Below, piece by piece: positions 34,189 to 42,806 of a stretch of 64,000 nucleotides of DNA (its first letter is position 1; every line of letters starts with the position of its first letter). This DNA is from Hyphomonadaceae bacterium (GTDB taxonomy: Bacteria > Pseudomonadota > Alphaproteobacteria > Caulobacterales > Hyphomonadaceae), in assembly GCA_024742355.1 (NCBI GenBank), contig JANSYM010000004.1, positions 62,001-126,000 on the forward strand. Direction: 5' to 3'. Position numbers and translations under genes: made by a program. The notes beneath the pieces are model-generated. The model was given only the letters and a program-made list of their open reading frames with translations. It was not told where the DNA came from and did no database searches.

Positions 34189-35388
34189 TCAGCGCACGAT
34201 GTCGCCCTTGAACAGACCGTCAATCTTGGCGTCGTCATAACCAAGCGCGCCGAGAATATCGCGGGAATGTTCACCCATCAGCGGAGACGGGCCCTTTGGC
34301 CCGTCATCTGCGCCAGGGAAGCGAATCGGAGAGGCAGGCGATGAGAAGCTCGATCCGTCGCCGCTGGCACTTGGAACCTGCGTGATGCCGCCCGCGGCCG
34401 CGACTTGCGGATCCTTGGCCACCTCGGCCAGCGTCTGCACGGGTGCCCAGGCGATCGATTCATCGTCCAGTCGCTGCGCGATCTCAGCCTTGGTGTACTT
34501 GCCGAACTCGGCGTCCATGATGGTGACCAGTTCTGCCGCGTTAGCACGGCGTGACTTGCCGGTGGTGTAGCGCTCGTCCTCAATCAAATCTGCCCGATCC
34601 ATGACGCGGCAGAGTGGCGCCCAGTCGACATTACCCTGGCGCGAGACGATGCAGATCCAGCTATCATCCTTGGTCTTGAAGAAATTCATCAAGGGCTGGA
34701 TTTGCTCATGCCGCGACTTGGTCGAGCCGATGCGGCCGAAGAAAAGCTGGATGGCAAAATCCGAGCCCATGGCGAACAGAGCGGCGCGCAGGAGCGAGGC
34801 TTCGACCAATTGTCCCTGGCCAGTGCGCTGGGCTTTGACAAGCGCTGCACAAATCCCGGCAGCGGCCGCCATACTGGTGGTGTGGTCCCCAAATGCCGTG
34901 CGCAGCGCAAACGGGTCCTGGCCTTTCGGCACGGTCAGATGACCAACCCCGGCGCGTGACCAGAACGAGGCGACATCAAAGCCGGGCTTGTCCGCATCCG
35001 GGCCTTCGAGGCCGTATCCGGTCAGCGTGCAATAAACCAGTTTGGGATTGATCTTGATCAGATTGGCAAAATCGAGCTCTGCACGTTGCAATCCGCCTGG
35101 CCGCACATTTGTCAGGAACACGTCTGCGTCACTGGCCAGGTCCCGCAAAACGGCCTGGCCTTCGGGCGTGCTGGTATCGAGAACGATGGATTTCTTGCCG
35201 CGATTGTCGAAGTCGAAGACGGGATTGTCCTGAAAATCGGTGCCGATCGTGCTGAAAAAATTTCGAATGGGGTCGCCCTGTGGTGGTTCGATCTTGATCA
35301 CTTCAGCGCCCCAGTCACTGAGGATGCCGCCGGCTCCAGGCGCCGCCATATAGGTGGCGTGTTCGATGACTTTGATCCCGTCCAGCAT
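34189..35388 (-). CDS. CaiB/BaiF family CoA-transferase (class III)
   Basis: A protein of about 399 residues of the family III CoA-transferases. It begins MLDGIKVIEHATYMAAPGAG, has LSDWGAEVIKIEPPQGDP and DNRGKKSIVLD. The catalytic aspartate is in FGDHTTSM. These enzymes move CoA between carboxylic acids, or racemise acyl-CoAs in the Amacr branch; the substrate here is unknown. An ATG at 35400 has its purine-rich site touching the codon, so the ATG at 35388 is preferred. Two crotonase-family genes elsewhere in the window fit a general acyl-CoA degradation capacity, but none is adjacent. Confidence 0.92.
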   Translation of the reverse strand: MLDGIKVIEHATYMAAPGAGGILSDWGAEVIKIEPPQGDPIRNFFSTIGTDFQDNPVFDFDNRGKKSIVLDTSTPEGQAVLRDLASDADVFLTNVRPGGLQRAELDFANLIKINPKLVYCTLTGYGLEGPDADKPGFDVASFWSRAGVGHLTVPKGQDPFALRTAFGDHTTSMAAAAGICAALVKAQRTGQGQLVEASLLRAALFAMGSDFAIQLFFGRIGSTKSRHEQIQPLMNFFKTKDDSWICIVSRQGNVDWAPLCRVMDRADLIEDERYTTGKSRRANAAELVTIMDAEFGKYTKAEIAQRLDDESIAWAPVQTLAEVAKDPQVAAAGGITQVPSASGDGSSFSSPASPIRFPGADDGPKGPSPLMGEHSRDILGALGYDDAKIDGLFKGDIVR

Positions 35389-35461
35389 GCTGATTCTCAT
35401 CCTTTTTGCGCCGCCGCAAAGCGGTTTTGGTAAACCGGGCGTTAACCCACACAGGTCATTT

Positions 35462-35477
35462 ATTCATAAATATGAAT
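35462..35477. promoter_or_regulatory. Inverted repeat upstream of the DUF2336 gene
   Basis: ATTCATA and TATGAAT form a perfect 7-bp inverted repeat separated by two bases. It is centred about 32 bp before the ATG of the DUF2336 gene, in an AT-rich island with a nearby GTTAAC at about 35442. The position suits an operator, but no factor can be named. Confidence 0.35.
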
Positions 35478-35501
35478 CGGTGACAGGGATTACCCCGCGA
35501 T

Positions 35502-36650
35502 ATGACTGTACAAAGCATGCGTCCAGAGCTCAGCGAAGCCGACATTATTCGGCTGATGAAGGGCGAGACCTCAGAAGAGCGCGCCACGGTGGCGCACCGC
35601 CTGTGTCGCCGCATCGCGGTCGATGTTCTGACCGATGATGAACGCCAGTTCGCCGATGAGATTATCCAGATCCTGGCCAAGGATACCGCTGAGCTGGTGC
35701 GCCGCACGCTCGCTGTGACGCTGCGCAATTCTCCGCGCTTGCCGCACAGCGTCGCGATTGATCTTGCGCAGGACGTTGAATCGGTCGCGATCCCGATCCT
35801 CGAACATTCACCAGCATTCTCGGACGAAGACCTGATCGAGCTGGTGCTGGCCGTCACCGCTTCAAAACAAAGCGCTATCGCAGCACGCGCGACCATTTCC
35901 GGGCCGCTTGCCGAGGTTATCAGTGAACATGCCGCTGAGCACGCGGTCGAAACGCTCGCCGGAAACATGGGCGCTGAGATGACCGATCGGGCCATGGAAA
36001 ACTCGATCGAGCGCTTCCCGGCCAATGCCCAGATGCATGAGAACCTGGTCCTGCGCGACCATATTCCGGTCCACATCGCCGAAAAAATGGTCTCGCTGGT
36101 ATCCGGCCAGGTGTTCGACATGCTGATCAATCGGCACGAGTTGCCGGCGCAGATGGCGATCGATCTCGCCGCCGGTGCGCGGGAACGGGCGACGATTGAC
36201 CTGGTCGAGCAGGCGGGGCGGACGAATGATCTGCCGCGTTTCGTCTCGCAGCTGAACCTGAATGGGCGCCTGACGCACTCGCTGATCATGCGGGCCCTCT
36301 GTGTCGGGCATATGCCGTTTGTTGAACATTCGCTGGCTGAATTGTCGGGCGTACCGCACGCGCGGGCCTGGCTGATGATCCACGATGCCGGACCGCTCGG
36401 CCTGCAGGCGATATTTGATCGTGCGGGTTTGCACCGCAAATTGCTGCCGGCTTTCCGAGCCGCCGTGAAAGTCTTCCACGAGCTCGAGCTTGATGGTGAG
36501 GCCAATGACAAGGCGCGCTTCCGCATGCGCATGATCGAACGCGTCCTGACCCAGTTCCAGGCCATTCCGAAGGATGATCTCGATTATCTTCTGGAAAAAC
36601 TCGACGCCTATGCCGAGCAGGCGAAGCGCCGTGAAGAAACGGCGGCCTAA
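35502..36650 (+). CDS. DUF2336 domain protein
   Basis: A 382-residue, largely alpha-helical soluble protein of the alphaproteobacterial DUF2336 family. It is built of repeated helical units rich in short hydrophobic and acidic residues, such as ADEIIQILAKDTAELVRRTLA and the later NLVLRDHIPVHIAEKMV. Family members are found in Caulobacterales and Rhizobiales and some are tied to c-di-GMP and motility control; no catalytic motif is visible. The stop overlaps that of the degenerate EAL gene on the other strand by 4 bp, a juxtaposition that hints at a shared signalling context. Confidence 0.88.
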   Translation: MTVQSMRPELSEADIIRLMKGETSEERATVAHRLCRRIAVDVLTDDERQFADEIIQILAKDTAELVRRTLAVTLRNSPRLPHSVAIDLAQDVESVAIPILEHSPAFSDEDLIELVLAVTASKQSAIAARATISGPLAEVISEHAAEHAVETLAGNMGAEMTDRAMENSIERFPANAQMHENLVLRDHIPVHIAEKMVSLVSGQVFDMLINRHELPAQMAIDLAAGARERATIDLVEQAGRTNDLPRFVSQLNLNGRLTHSLIMRALCVGHMPFVEHSLAELSGVPHARAWLMIHDAGPLGLQAIFDRAGLHRKLLPAFRAAVKVFHELELDGEANDKARFRMRMIERVLTQFQAIPKDDLDYLLEKLDAYAEQAKRREETAA

Positions 36651-37336
36651 CCGTCCGTTTTCATTCGGAATCCATATTCGACGCCGACTTCATTCAGGAA
36701 GTCTGAATCGCGCCAATAGGCGTTCTCTGCGATGACCAGCATGCCGCTACAGGCAGCCGCATCGATACGGTCGAGCAATTCGTCGTCAGCTTCAATCTTG
36801 CGGGCATCAACGCGCATGCTGTCGAGAAGGACGCGCAGCGAGTAGCAGAGCGGCGCCTGCCAGGATCGCGAAGCATTCAATGAGACCCGAAATCCGCACC
36901 GGCGCAGGGCTTCGATCCCCTCCATCGCATTCTGGTTGGACGGCGTTGCCAAGGCGGCATCATCGACTTCAAGGCAGATTTCCTGTGGGCACAGGCGGGT
37001 GCGTGCCACCGCCGCATCGCAGGCCACTGCCGTATCGGCATGGATCAGGGCCGCCATTGGGATCGGCAGAATGACAGGGCGCTCGGTGGTGCGATAGTGC
37101 GCATCATGGGCAACTTCTTCGACGCGCTCAGCCATCCACTGAGCAGGAGAGGTGGCCTCACTGCGTTCTGCAGCAAGCGCCACCCGGCCAAAGACCGCAC
37201 GTTCTTCGAAACGCTTTTCGGCTTCAGCGAACAACAGGACCGCATCCCCGGTTTCCAGATGCATGACAGGCAGCAACCGATTGCGGTTGTGGACAGGGGC
37301 TTGGGCGGCGCGTTGGTGATCAGTGAACTGGTGCAT
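36647..37336 (-). CDS. Degenerate EAL-domain protein
   Basis: A 229-residue protein whose C-terminal half (about 90-229) follows the EAL phosphodiesterase fold: LPIPMAALIHADTAV, then ICLEVDDAAL, IEALRRCGFRVSLN, MRVDARKIEADDELL and VIAENAYW. The residues needed for cyclic-di-GMP hydrolysis are missing: no EAL triad, and the usual DDFG is replaced by LNAS. It is therefore probably a non-catalytic binding or scaffold protein. The ATG at 37336 has GGAAG upstream; a TTG at 37360 is the alternative. It is divergent from the Nudix gene. Confidence 0.72.
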   Translation of the reverse strand: MHQFTDHQRAAQAPVHNRNRLLPVMHLETGDAVLLFAEAEKRFEERAVFGRVALAAERSEATSPAQWMAERVEEVAHDAHYRTTERPVILPIPMAALIHADTAVACDAAVARTRLCPQEICLEVDDAALATPSNQNAMEGIEALRRCGFRVSLNASRSWQAPLCYSLRVLLDSMRVDARKIEADDELLDRIDAAACSGMLVIAENAYWRDSDFLNEVGVEYGFRMKTDG

Positions 37337-37449
37337 TCTGCTTCCGTGACGTTGGGACAAGCACCGTACCTACAGAAACATAGTTGAAATCACGCGCACG
37401 TTTGGGTTGTGATTTCGCGCAAATTTGATCGAATTTTTTCGGAGCTCAT

Positions 37450-38262
37450 ATGTCAGATCCCGCCACGCCTCGTCTGTCCGCGACCATCTTGCTGTTGCGG
37501 GACGATCCGGGGCTGCAAGTGCTGATGGTGAAGCGTCATTATGAAATCGATTTTGCTTCTGGGGCGTATGTATTCCCAGGCGGCAAAGCGCATGAAGAGG
37601 ATGCCGATCCGGCCTGGGCCGATCTCTGCGACGGTGAGTTCTCAGGTGAGGAGCAGGCGGCGCGGGTCTCTGCCGTGCGTGAGGCGTTCGAGGAATCCGG
37701 CATCATTCTCGCCCGCGCAGCCTCGGCACGCGGCGCCGATGCGGCCCTGGTGGGGGCCGATGTCGCGGATGCCCTGGCACCGATGCGCGGCCCTGTGGAT
37801 CGACGTGAAGCGAGCTTTCTCGAGCTGATCCGGGAAAATAATCTCGTCCTGGCGCTCGATGCGCTGGTGCATTTCGGGCACTGGATCACGCCGACCATGA
37901 TGCCGAAACGATTTGATACGCATTTCTATCTCGCCGCGACGCCGCCGGGACAAGTCGCCGAGCAAGATGGACGCGAGACGACCGAAGCTGTCTGGGTCGG
38001 GCCGCAGGACGCGCTCGACCAGGAAGAAGCCGGCACGGCGACGATCATTTTCCCGACCCGGATGAATCTCGGCAAGCTCGCCGAGACGGAGACAACAGCC
38101 GCTGCTCTATCTCGGTTCTCGACCGAGAAAGTCGTAACCGTGTTGCCAGTCATCGGCAAAGACGATGCCGGCGCCCCATGCCTGCACATTCCCGAAGAAG
38201 CGGGCTATATCCAAAGCACTGAGCCCTTGCAGCGCGTAGCCAATGTATCGAAGAGCAAATGA
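37450..38262 (+). CDS. Nudix hydrolase with an interrupted box (NUDT19-like)
   Basis: A 270-residue Nudix protein. The Nudix box is split: VFPGGKAHEEDADP at about 41-54, then about 18 extra residues, then AVREAFEESGI at 75-85. This insertion is typical of NUDT19/CoA-type Nudix proteins. It likely hydrolyses a nucleotide-linked pyrophosphate such as CoA or acyl-CoA. The C-terminal half contains HWITPTMMPKRFDTHFYLA, also seen in that group. The following crotonase gene overlaps by 4 bp (ATGA), which supports a role in CoA-ester metabolism. Confidence 0.9.
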   Translation: MSDPATPRLSATILLLRDDPGLQVLMVKRHYEIDFASGAYVFPGGKAHEEDADPAWADLCDGEFSGEEQAARVSAVREAFEESGIILARAASARGADAALVGADVADALAPMRGPVDRREASFLELIRENNLVLALDALVHFGHWITPTMMPKRFDTHFYLAATPPGQVAEQDGRETTEAVWVGPQDALDQEEAGTATIIFPTRMNLGKLAETETTAAALSRFSTEKVVTVLPVIGKDDAGAPCLHIPEEAGYIQSTEPLQRVANVSKSK

Positions 38263-39059
38263 CAAAGACATTTGGAGACTTTGTTGAACTGACACGTAAC
38301 GGATCGATCGCCACGGTGACGCTCGATCGCGGCGATGGCCGCAATGCGATGTCGCTGAAAGTGATGCAGTCCTTGATCGATACCGCTGAGCATCTGGCCA
38401 GCGATACAGATATCAACGTGGTCATCCTGACGGGCACAGGGGCGTTCAGTGCCGGGGCCGACCTCAAAGACCCGGACCGGGCCAGCCTGCGCGACCGGAC
38501 GCGGCTGGAGCAGCGCCAGTCTCTGAAACTCGGCCCGGACATGTGCGGCGCGTGGGAGCGCCTGGAACAGATCACCATAGCGGCGATTGAAGGCTATTGC
38601 ATTGGCGGCGGTGTTGCTCTGGCGATTGCCTGTGATCACCGCATCGCCGCCGAGGATGCGCATTTCCGGCTGCCGGAAATCCCGCTCGGCATGAATATGA
38701 GCTGGCAGAGCAATCCGCGAACTGTCACTTTGGTCGGACCTTCGCGGGCGAAACTGTTCACGATCTTGGGTGAAGCGTGCCCGGCACGCCAGGCGCTCGA
38801 TTGGGGACTGGCGGATGAGGTTACGGCATCCGGCGAGGCATTGAAGGCGGCGCAGGCACTGGCTGAACGCTATGCCAAAGTGCCGCCCATTGCACTGCGC
38901 ATGACCAAACAGGCGATGAATGTTGCGGCGTCACCGCTTGGCTATGCCACCAGTTTCATGGACCGTGATCAGTTCGCCTATGCCGCGACTACGGACGACC
39001 AGGCCGAAGCGGTCCGCGCATTCCTGGAAAAGCGCGAACCGGATTTCAAAGGCGACTAG
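38259..39059 (+). CDS. Enoyl-CoA hydratase/isomerase (crotonase family)
   Basis: A 266-residue crotonase. The oxyanion-hole stretches are GTGAFSAGADLKD (about 66-78) and IEGYCIGGGVALAIACDHRIAA. The segment LPEIPLGMNMSW sits where a catalytic glutamate is normally found. Specificity is unknown. It is translationally coupled to the CoA-type Nudix gene upstream, and its stop overlaps that of the opposing amidohydrolase by 4 bp. It differs clearly in sequence from the crotonase at 7.4 kb, so the two are not a recent duplication. Confidence 0.9.
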   Translation: MTKTFGDFVELTRNGSIATVTLDRGDGRNAMSLKVMQSLIDTAEHLASDTDINVVILTGTGAFSAGADLKDPDRASLRDRTRLEQRQSLKLGPDMCGAWERLEQITIAAIEGYCIGGGVALAIACDHRIAAEDAHFRLPEIPLGMNMSWQSNPRTVTLVGPSRAKLFTILGEACPARQALDWGLADEVTASGEALKAAQALAERYAKVPPIALRMTKQAMNVAASPLGYATSFMDRDQFAYAATTDDQAEAVRAFLEKREPDFKGD

Positions 39060-40327
39060 TTCTTGTAAGCGAGCGGCTTCTCGCTCTCATCGAGATCGAG
39101 ATAGCGGTCGCGCAATTTCGTCTGCCGGCTTTCAAGAGATTGCGCCTCCCCGTCGATAAAGACGGCAATAGGCGCGCTCGAGACTTCCAGCGGATCGCCA
39201 TCCCAGAGGACCAGATCAGCGGTGTGGCCGCGTTCAATCGTGCCGTAATTCTCGACCTCGAATATCGCTGCGGGAACAGTCGTCATCGCGGCCATGGCAT
39301 CGTCAAAACTGACGCCATTTGCAGCTGCATTACCAGCCGATTGCAGGACCAGGCGGGCCTGATGGCTATTGCTGCCAAGATGCGCGAACGCGGTTGTCAC
39401 GCCAGCGTCGATCAGGCGCTCTGCATTCTTGGAGGTTGCGCCGAGTTGCGAGAAGCTCGCTGGCAGGTTCTGGAACGGGTCGATGATGACGGGAATACCC
39501 GCATCGGCCAGCTCATCAGCGACGATCCAGCCTTCATCGGCGCCAACAATGGCGAGGTTGAGGTTTGGGTTTTCTTCCTTCAGGTCCATCACCATCCGCA
39601 AGTCGCTGGCGCGGCGGGCGGCGATGATCATGAGTTGCTGTCCCCGCACCGCGCGGCCGAAGGCCTGGGCGTCCGCGCGGGTCAGCGTATCGCCTTCATT
39701 GTGCGCCATGAAGCGTGCCGGGTAACCGCGTGCATCAGCAAACGCGCCGCGCAAACTGGCCCAGGCGGCGGGTCGGGAGCCGCCAGCCAGTCCGGCACCG
39801 TTTTCGCCCAGATCGACATAGACAAAGGCGCGATCGTACGAGATCGAGTCAGCATCGCCGGTCGTGTCCGCGATAAATCCCTGGCCTGCAATCAGCGACG
39901 CGCCATTGGCCGGCGCCACGGCGATACGGGTCACGCCTTCAATACGGGTTACGTCAATCGTGGTCGCGGCGGGGTTGAACCCATCCGAGGCCCGCAGCGC
40001 GACGGAGAATTGTGTGCCGGCCGCATTCGTATCATTGGTCGAGTCTTCGGCGCCAACTTCGACAATGCCGGTGCGCGAGAAGGGCGAGAAGATGCCCGGG
40101 GTGACCCAGTTGCCTTCTGCGTCGATCAGCTCGGTGCCGCTGGGCGGCGCGAAATTCACGCCGAGGCCCGCGACTTCGCCGTTCGAAATGTAGACCGTAG
40201 CATTCTCGAGCGTGCCGGCATCGGTGCCGGTCCAGACCTTGGCGTTGACGATGGCAACGTTCTGCGCGGCAGCCCCGAGGGCGATTGCGGCGCTCGCAGC
40301 CGCGGAAAGAAGAATCTTGCGGATCAT
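39056..40327 (-). CDS. Amidohydrolase-like protein lacking the HxH metal motif
   Basis: A 423-residue exported protein (signal ALGAAAQ) with the composite barrel layout of imidazolonepropionase-like amidohydrolases: NAKVWTGTDAG, the WVTPGI turn, and the C-terminal GHTADLVLWDGDPLEV. Where the active enzymes have DxHxH after PGI, this one reads FSPFSRTG, so both metal-binding histidines are missing (Phe83 and Arg85 instead). It is probably non-catalytic on its own. It overlaps the stop of the active paralogue upstream by 4 bp, so the two may form a heteromer. Confidence 0.88.
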   Translation of the reverse strand: MIRKILLSAAASAAIALGAAAQNVAIVNAKVWTGTDAGTLENATVYISNGEVAGLGVNFAPPSGTELIDAEGNWVTPGIFSPFSRTGIVEVGAEDSTNDTNAAGTQFSVALRASDGFNPAATTIDVTRIEGVTRIAVAPANGASLIAGQGFIADTTGDADSISYDRAFVYVDLGENGAGLAGGSRPAAWASLRGAFADARGYPARFMAHNEGDTLTRADAQAFGRAVRGQQLMIIAARRASDLRMVMDLKEENPNLNLAIVGADEGWIVADELADAGIPVIIDPFQNLPASFSQLGATSKNAERLIDAGVTTAFAHLGSNSHQARLVLQSAGNAAANGVSFDDAMAAMTTVPAAIFEVENYGTIERGHTADLVLWDGDPLEVSSAPIAVFIDGEAQSLESRQTKLRDRYLDLDESEKPLAYKN

Positions 40328-41733
40328 TTCAGTTCTCCTTCACCGGGCTGTCCAAGTTCGAAATCCATGACCGGGGTCACGTCCGGATTGCCGCGATCAT
40401 ACATCAGCGCGCCGTCGACAAAGACTTTCTCGGCCTGGGTGTAGACGCTGAACGGGTCGCCGGACCAGAGCACGACATCGGCGTCTTTCCCGGCTTCCAG
40501 CGATCCGGTCTGATCGAACACGCCAAGCGATTTGGCTGGATTGGCGCTGAGCCATTGCCAGGCATCGGCGTCGGATATCTCAATCCCGGCGCGGCGGCCA
40601 TCGCTAAGCGCTTTGGAGGCTTCCTGGTTCAGACGCTGAATGCCGATATCATCATCCGAGTGCACGATGGCACAGGCGCCGGCCTTGTGGACCATTGGGA
40701 TATTCTCGCGGACGCCATCATAGGCTTCCATCTTGAAGCCCCACCAGTCCGCCCACATGGCGGAACAGGCGCCATATTCGGCCAGCTTGTCAGCAATCTT
40801 GTAGCTCTCCACGGCGTGGTGGAAGCTGGTGACCTTGTAGCCAAACTCCTGGCTCATATCCATGATCTGCGCCATTTCGTCGGCGCGATAGCAGTGCATG
40901 TGGACAAGGATGTCGCCGTTCAACACACCCATCAGCGTGTCGAGTTCAAGGTCGCGAGCGGGCGGATCGCCGCCTTCATCCGCATACTTGTCCCATTTGC
41001 GCTTATATTCGACCGCCTTCGCCCAGGCGGTGCGATAGCCGGCAACATTGCCCATGCGGGAATAGGGCGCGCCGCCGGGGAAGCGTCCGCCGCCATAGCC
41101 ATATACGCGCTTCGGATTCTCACCGCAGGCCATTTTCAGCGTGTAGGGCGCATCCGGGAACTTCATGCCCTGGACGGTTCGTGCCGGGACATTTTTCAAA
41201 GTCACACCGCGGCCACCAAACAGGTTGGCGGAACCAGGCAGGATCTGCATTGAAGTGACGCCGCCGGCAAGCGCGCGGGGGAAACCCGGGTCTTGTGGCC
41301 AGATGCCATGCTCGGCCCAGACCTCTGCGGTCACCGGGGCGCTGATTTCATTGCCATCGCCATGGGCGCTGACGCTCGGGCTCGGATAGACGCCGAGATG
41401 GCTGTGATTGTCGATAATGCCCGGGGTCACCCACTTGCCGCTGGCATCAATGACCGTGGCGCCGTCTGGTGCCCCGATATCTTCAGCGACTTCTGAAATC
41501 TTGCCATCAACGAGAAGAACATCGCCATTCTCGATCTGGCCGCCAATGCCGTCCAGAACGGTCGCGTCTTTCAGCAAGGTGACGGTCGACGGATATGGGG
41601 CATAGGTAGAGGGGAAGGGGTTGCGATCAATCTCGACTTTGTCGCCATTGCTCGACGTATCATCGCCGCCTCCGCCACCACATCCGGCCAGCGCCAGAGC
41701 GGCTGAGCCGAGGACAAAGAACAGTTTTTTCAT
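40324..41733 (-). CDS. Amidohydrolase lipoprotein (imidazolonepropionase-like)
   Basis: A 469-residue metal-dependent hydrolase with a lipobox (LAGC, Cys18), so it is probably anchored in the envelope facing the periplasm. The metal motif IDNHSHLG (His110, His112) is intact, with later candidate ligands in HMHCYRADE, SFHHAVES and IVHSDDD. It may act on a cyclic amide or dipeptide-like substrate. An ATG at 41733 is preferred over the adjacent GTG at 41736. Its stop overlaps the start of the HxH-less paralogue, making a two-gene operon with one competent and one degenerate partner. Confidence 0.9.
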   Translation of the reverse strand: MKKLFFVLGSAALALAGCGGGGGDDTSSNGDKVEIDRNPFPSTYAPYPSTVTLLKDATVLDGIGGQIENGDVLLVDGKISEVAEDIGAPDGATVIDASGKWVTPGIIDNHSHLGVYPSPSVSAHGDGNEISAPVTAEVWAEHGIWPQDPGFPRALAGGVTSMQILPGSANLFGGRGVTLKNVPARTVQGMKFPDAPYTLKMACGENPKRVYGYGGGRFPGGAPYSRMGNVAGYRTAWAKAVEYKRKWDKYADEGGDPPARDLELDTLMGVLNGDILVHMHCYRADEMAQIMDMSQEFGYKVTSFHHAVESYKIADKLAEYGACSAMWADWWGFKMEAYDGVRENIPMVHKAGACAIVHSDDDIGIQRLNQEASKALSDGRRAGIEISDADAWQWLSANPAKSLGVFDQTGSLEAGKDADVVLWSGDPFSVYTQAEKVFVDGALMYDRGNPDVTPVMDFELGQPGEGELK

Positions 41734-41802
41734 CACTTACCCCGCAAATCACTATCGCGGGCAAGTGTGTTGCTTTTCTTCAGCTTGGCAAGGGGAAACT
41801 TG

Positions 41803-42714
41803 CTACGCCCAGAGCGGTTTCACGCAATTTTCGACCGAAGTGTCCAGTTCGAATGTGATCGGCGTTGAGGCCCGTTCCCGATCCTGCGATTGCAGGGCTT
41901 TGTGCAGGCTCGCAAAGGCGGCTTTGCTCAGCGAGACTGGGCCAATTCCGTTGAGTGCCGAAGGCGAGAGATTCATGTTCTGTCGCAGGAAAGCGTTGGT
42001 GTAGATCGCGTTCGTATTGACCAAGCTTTCCAGCGTCATGAATTCGCATGACAGCGAGACGTTCAGACAATTGGCGTTGCGGATTCGATGCGGGGCCAGT
42101 TGCGGCCAGGTCAAACCCATGCCGGGCTTGAGCTCAAACACGCGGGCCTCGTCATCGAACGCGTCGCGATAAGGCAGGTCGGAATCGCGGTTCATGTGAA
42201 TCAATTGTTCGACATGTTCGGGCGGGGCGAATTCCCGGTCTCTGGGATAGACCCAGAGGCGTTTGTATCCGCGGACCTGAAACAGTGCGACCATCGGAAC
42301 ATCGATGTGATAGCTCACCTCGACGTTCGGAGACGAAATCAGCAGGTTCATGTCTCTCTGCCGCGCGCGGCGCCCGCTTGTATCCTCGAGGCTGCCGTAA
42401 ATTTCGTCTGCGATGGGTTTCAGATCTGGCAGTTCGAAATTGCTGCGCTGCAGATTGAGCCAGACATCGCCGTGCTTCACCGCATCGACAATGTCCTTGC
42501 CGGGCAAGCGTGGCGCGCGGCCCTTGAGCGCCGGCGATTTCCCCGCCTGATCTGATCCAAAACTCCAGATTTCCAAAAGATGCCGCGGATAGTGATCCAG
42601 CAGATGTGCAAGCCCGTCATCGCTAAACAGATCGGACTGATCGAACGGGTGATCGGCTCTCAGGATTTCTGTCCCAAAAGCGGTCTTCGCATTATCTGGC
42701 CAATATACAGGCAT
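41803..42714 (-). CDS. Cupin/JmjC-like protein with HxD...H motif
   Basis: A 303-residue soluble protein with a double-stranded beta-helix signature. His136-x-Asp138 lies in SYHIDVPM, a ring of aromatics follows in GYKRLWVYP, and a distal His209 is in LAPHRIRN. This is the iron-binding geometry of Cupin_8/JmjC-type 2-oxoglutarate oxygenases. It could hydroxylate a protein or small molecule, or be a non-catalytic cupin. No partner substrate gene is evident; it is flanked by the amidohydrolase pair and parE. The ribosome site is weak. Confidence 0.65.
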   Translation of the reverse strand: MPVYWPDNAKTAFGTEILRADHPFDQSDLFSDDGLAHLLDHYPRHLLEIWSFGSDQAGKSPALKGRAPRLPGKDIVDAVKHGDVWLNLQRSNFELPDLKPIADEIYGSLEDTSGRRARQRDMNLLISSPNVEVSYHIDVPMVALFQVRGYKRLWVYPRDREFAPPEHVEQLIHMNRDSDLPYRDAFDDEARVFELKPGMGLTWPQLAPHRIRNANCLNVSLSCEFMTLESLVNTNAIYTNAFLRQNMNLSPSALNGIGPVSLSKAAFASLHKALQSQDRERASTPITFELDTSVENCVKPLWA

Positions 42715-42806
42715 GTCGCATCTCTAGTCAGGCGTGTTGAAACTCACGTCTGAGATGCAAGAACGGGTCCAGTTTCGTGTTTTAGGCGAATTTCACGCCT
42801 GTTCCA

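Noticed and set aside
39140-40444. A 434-codon plus-strand frame opposite the HxH-less amidohydrolase.
   Set aside because: It is a codon-bias shadow of the amidohydrolase; its translation has no domain-like pattern.
42731-42799. CAGGCGTG and CACGCCTG near the parE end as a terminator.
   Set aside because: The arms are about 55 bases apart, and the smaller AGGCG/CGCCT stem is followed by A residues instead of T on the parE strand.
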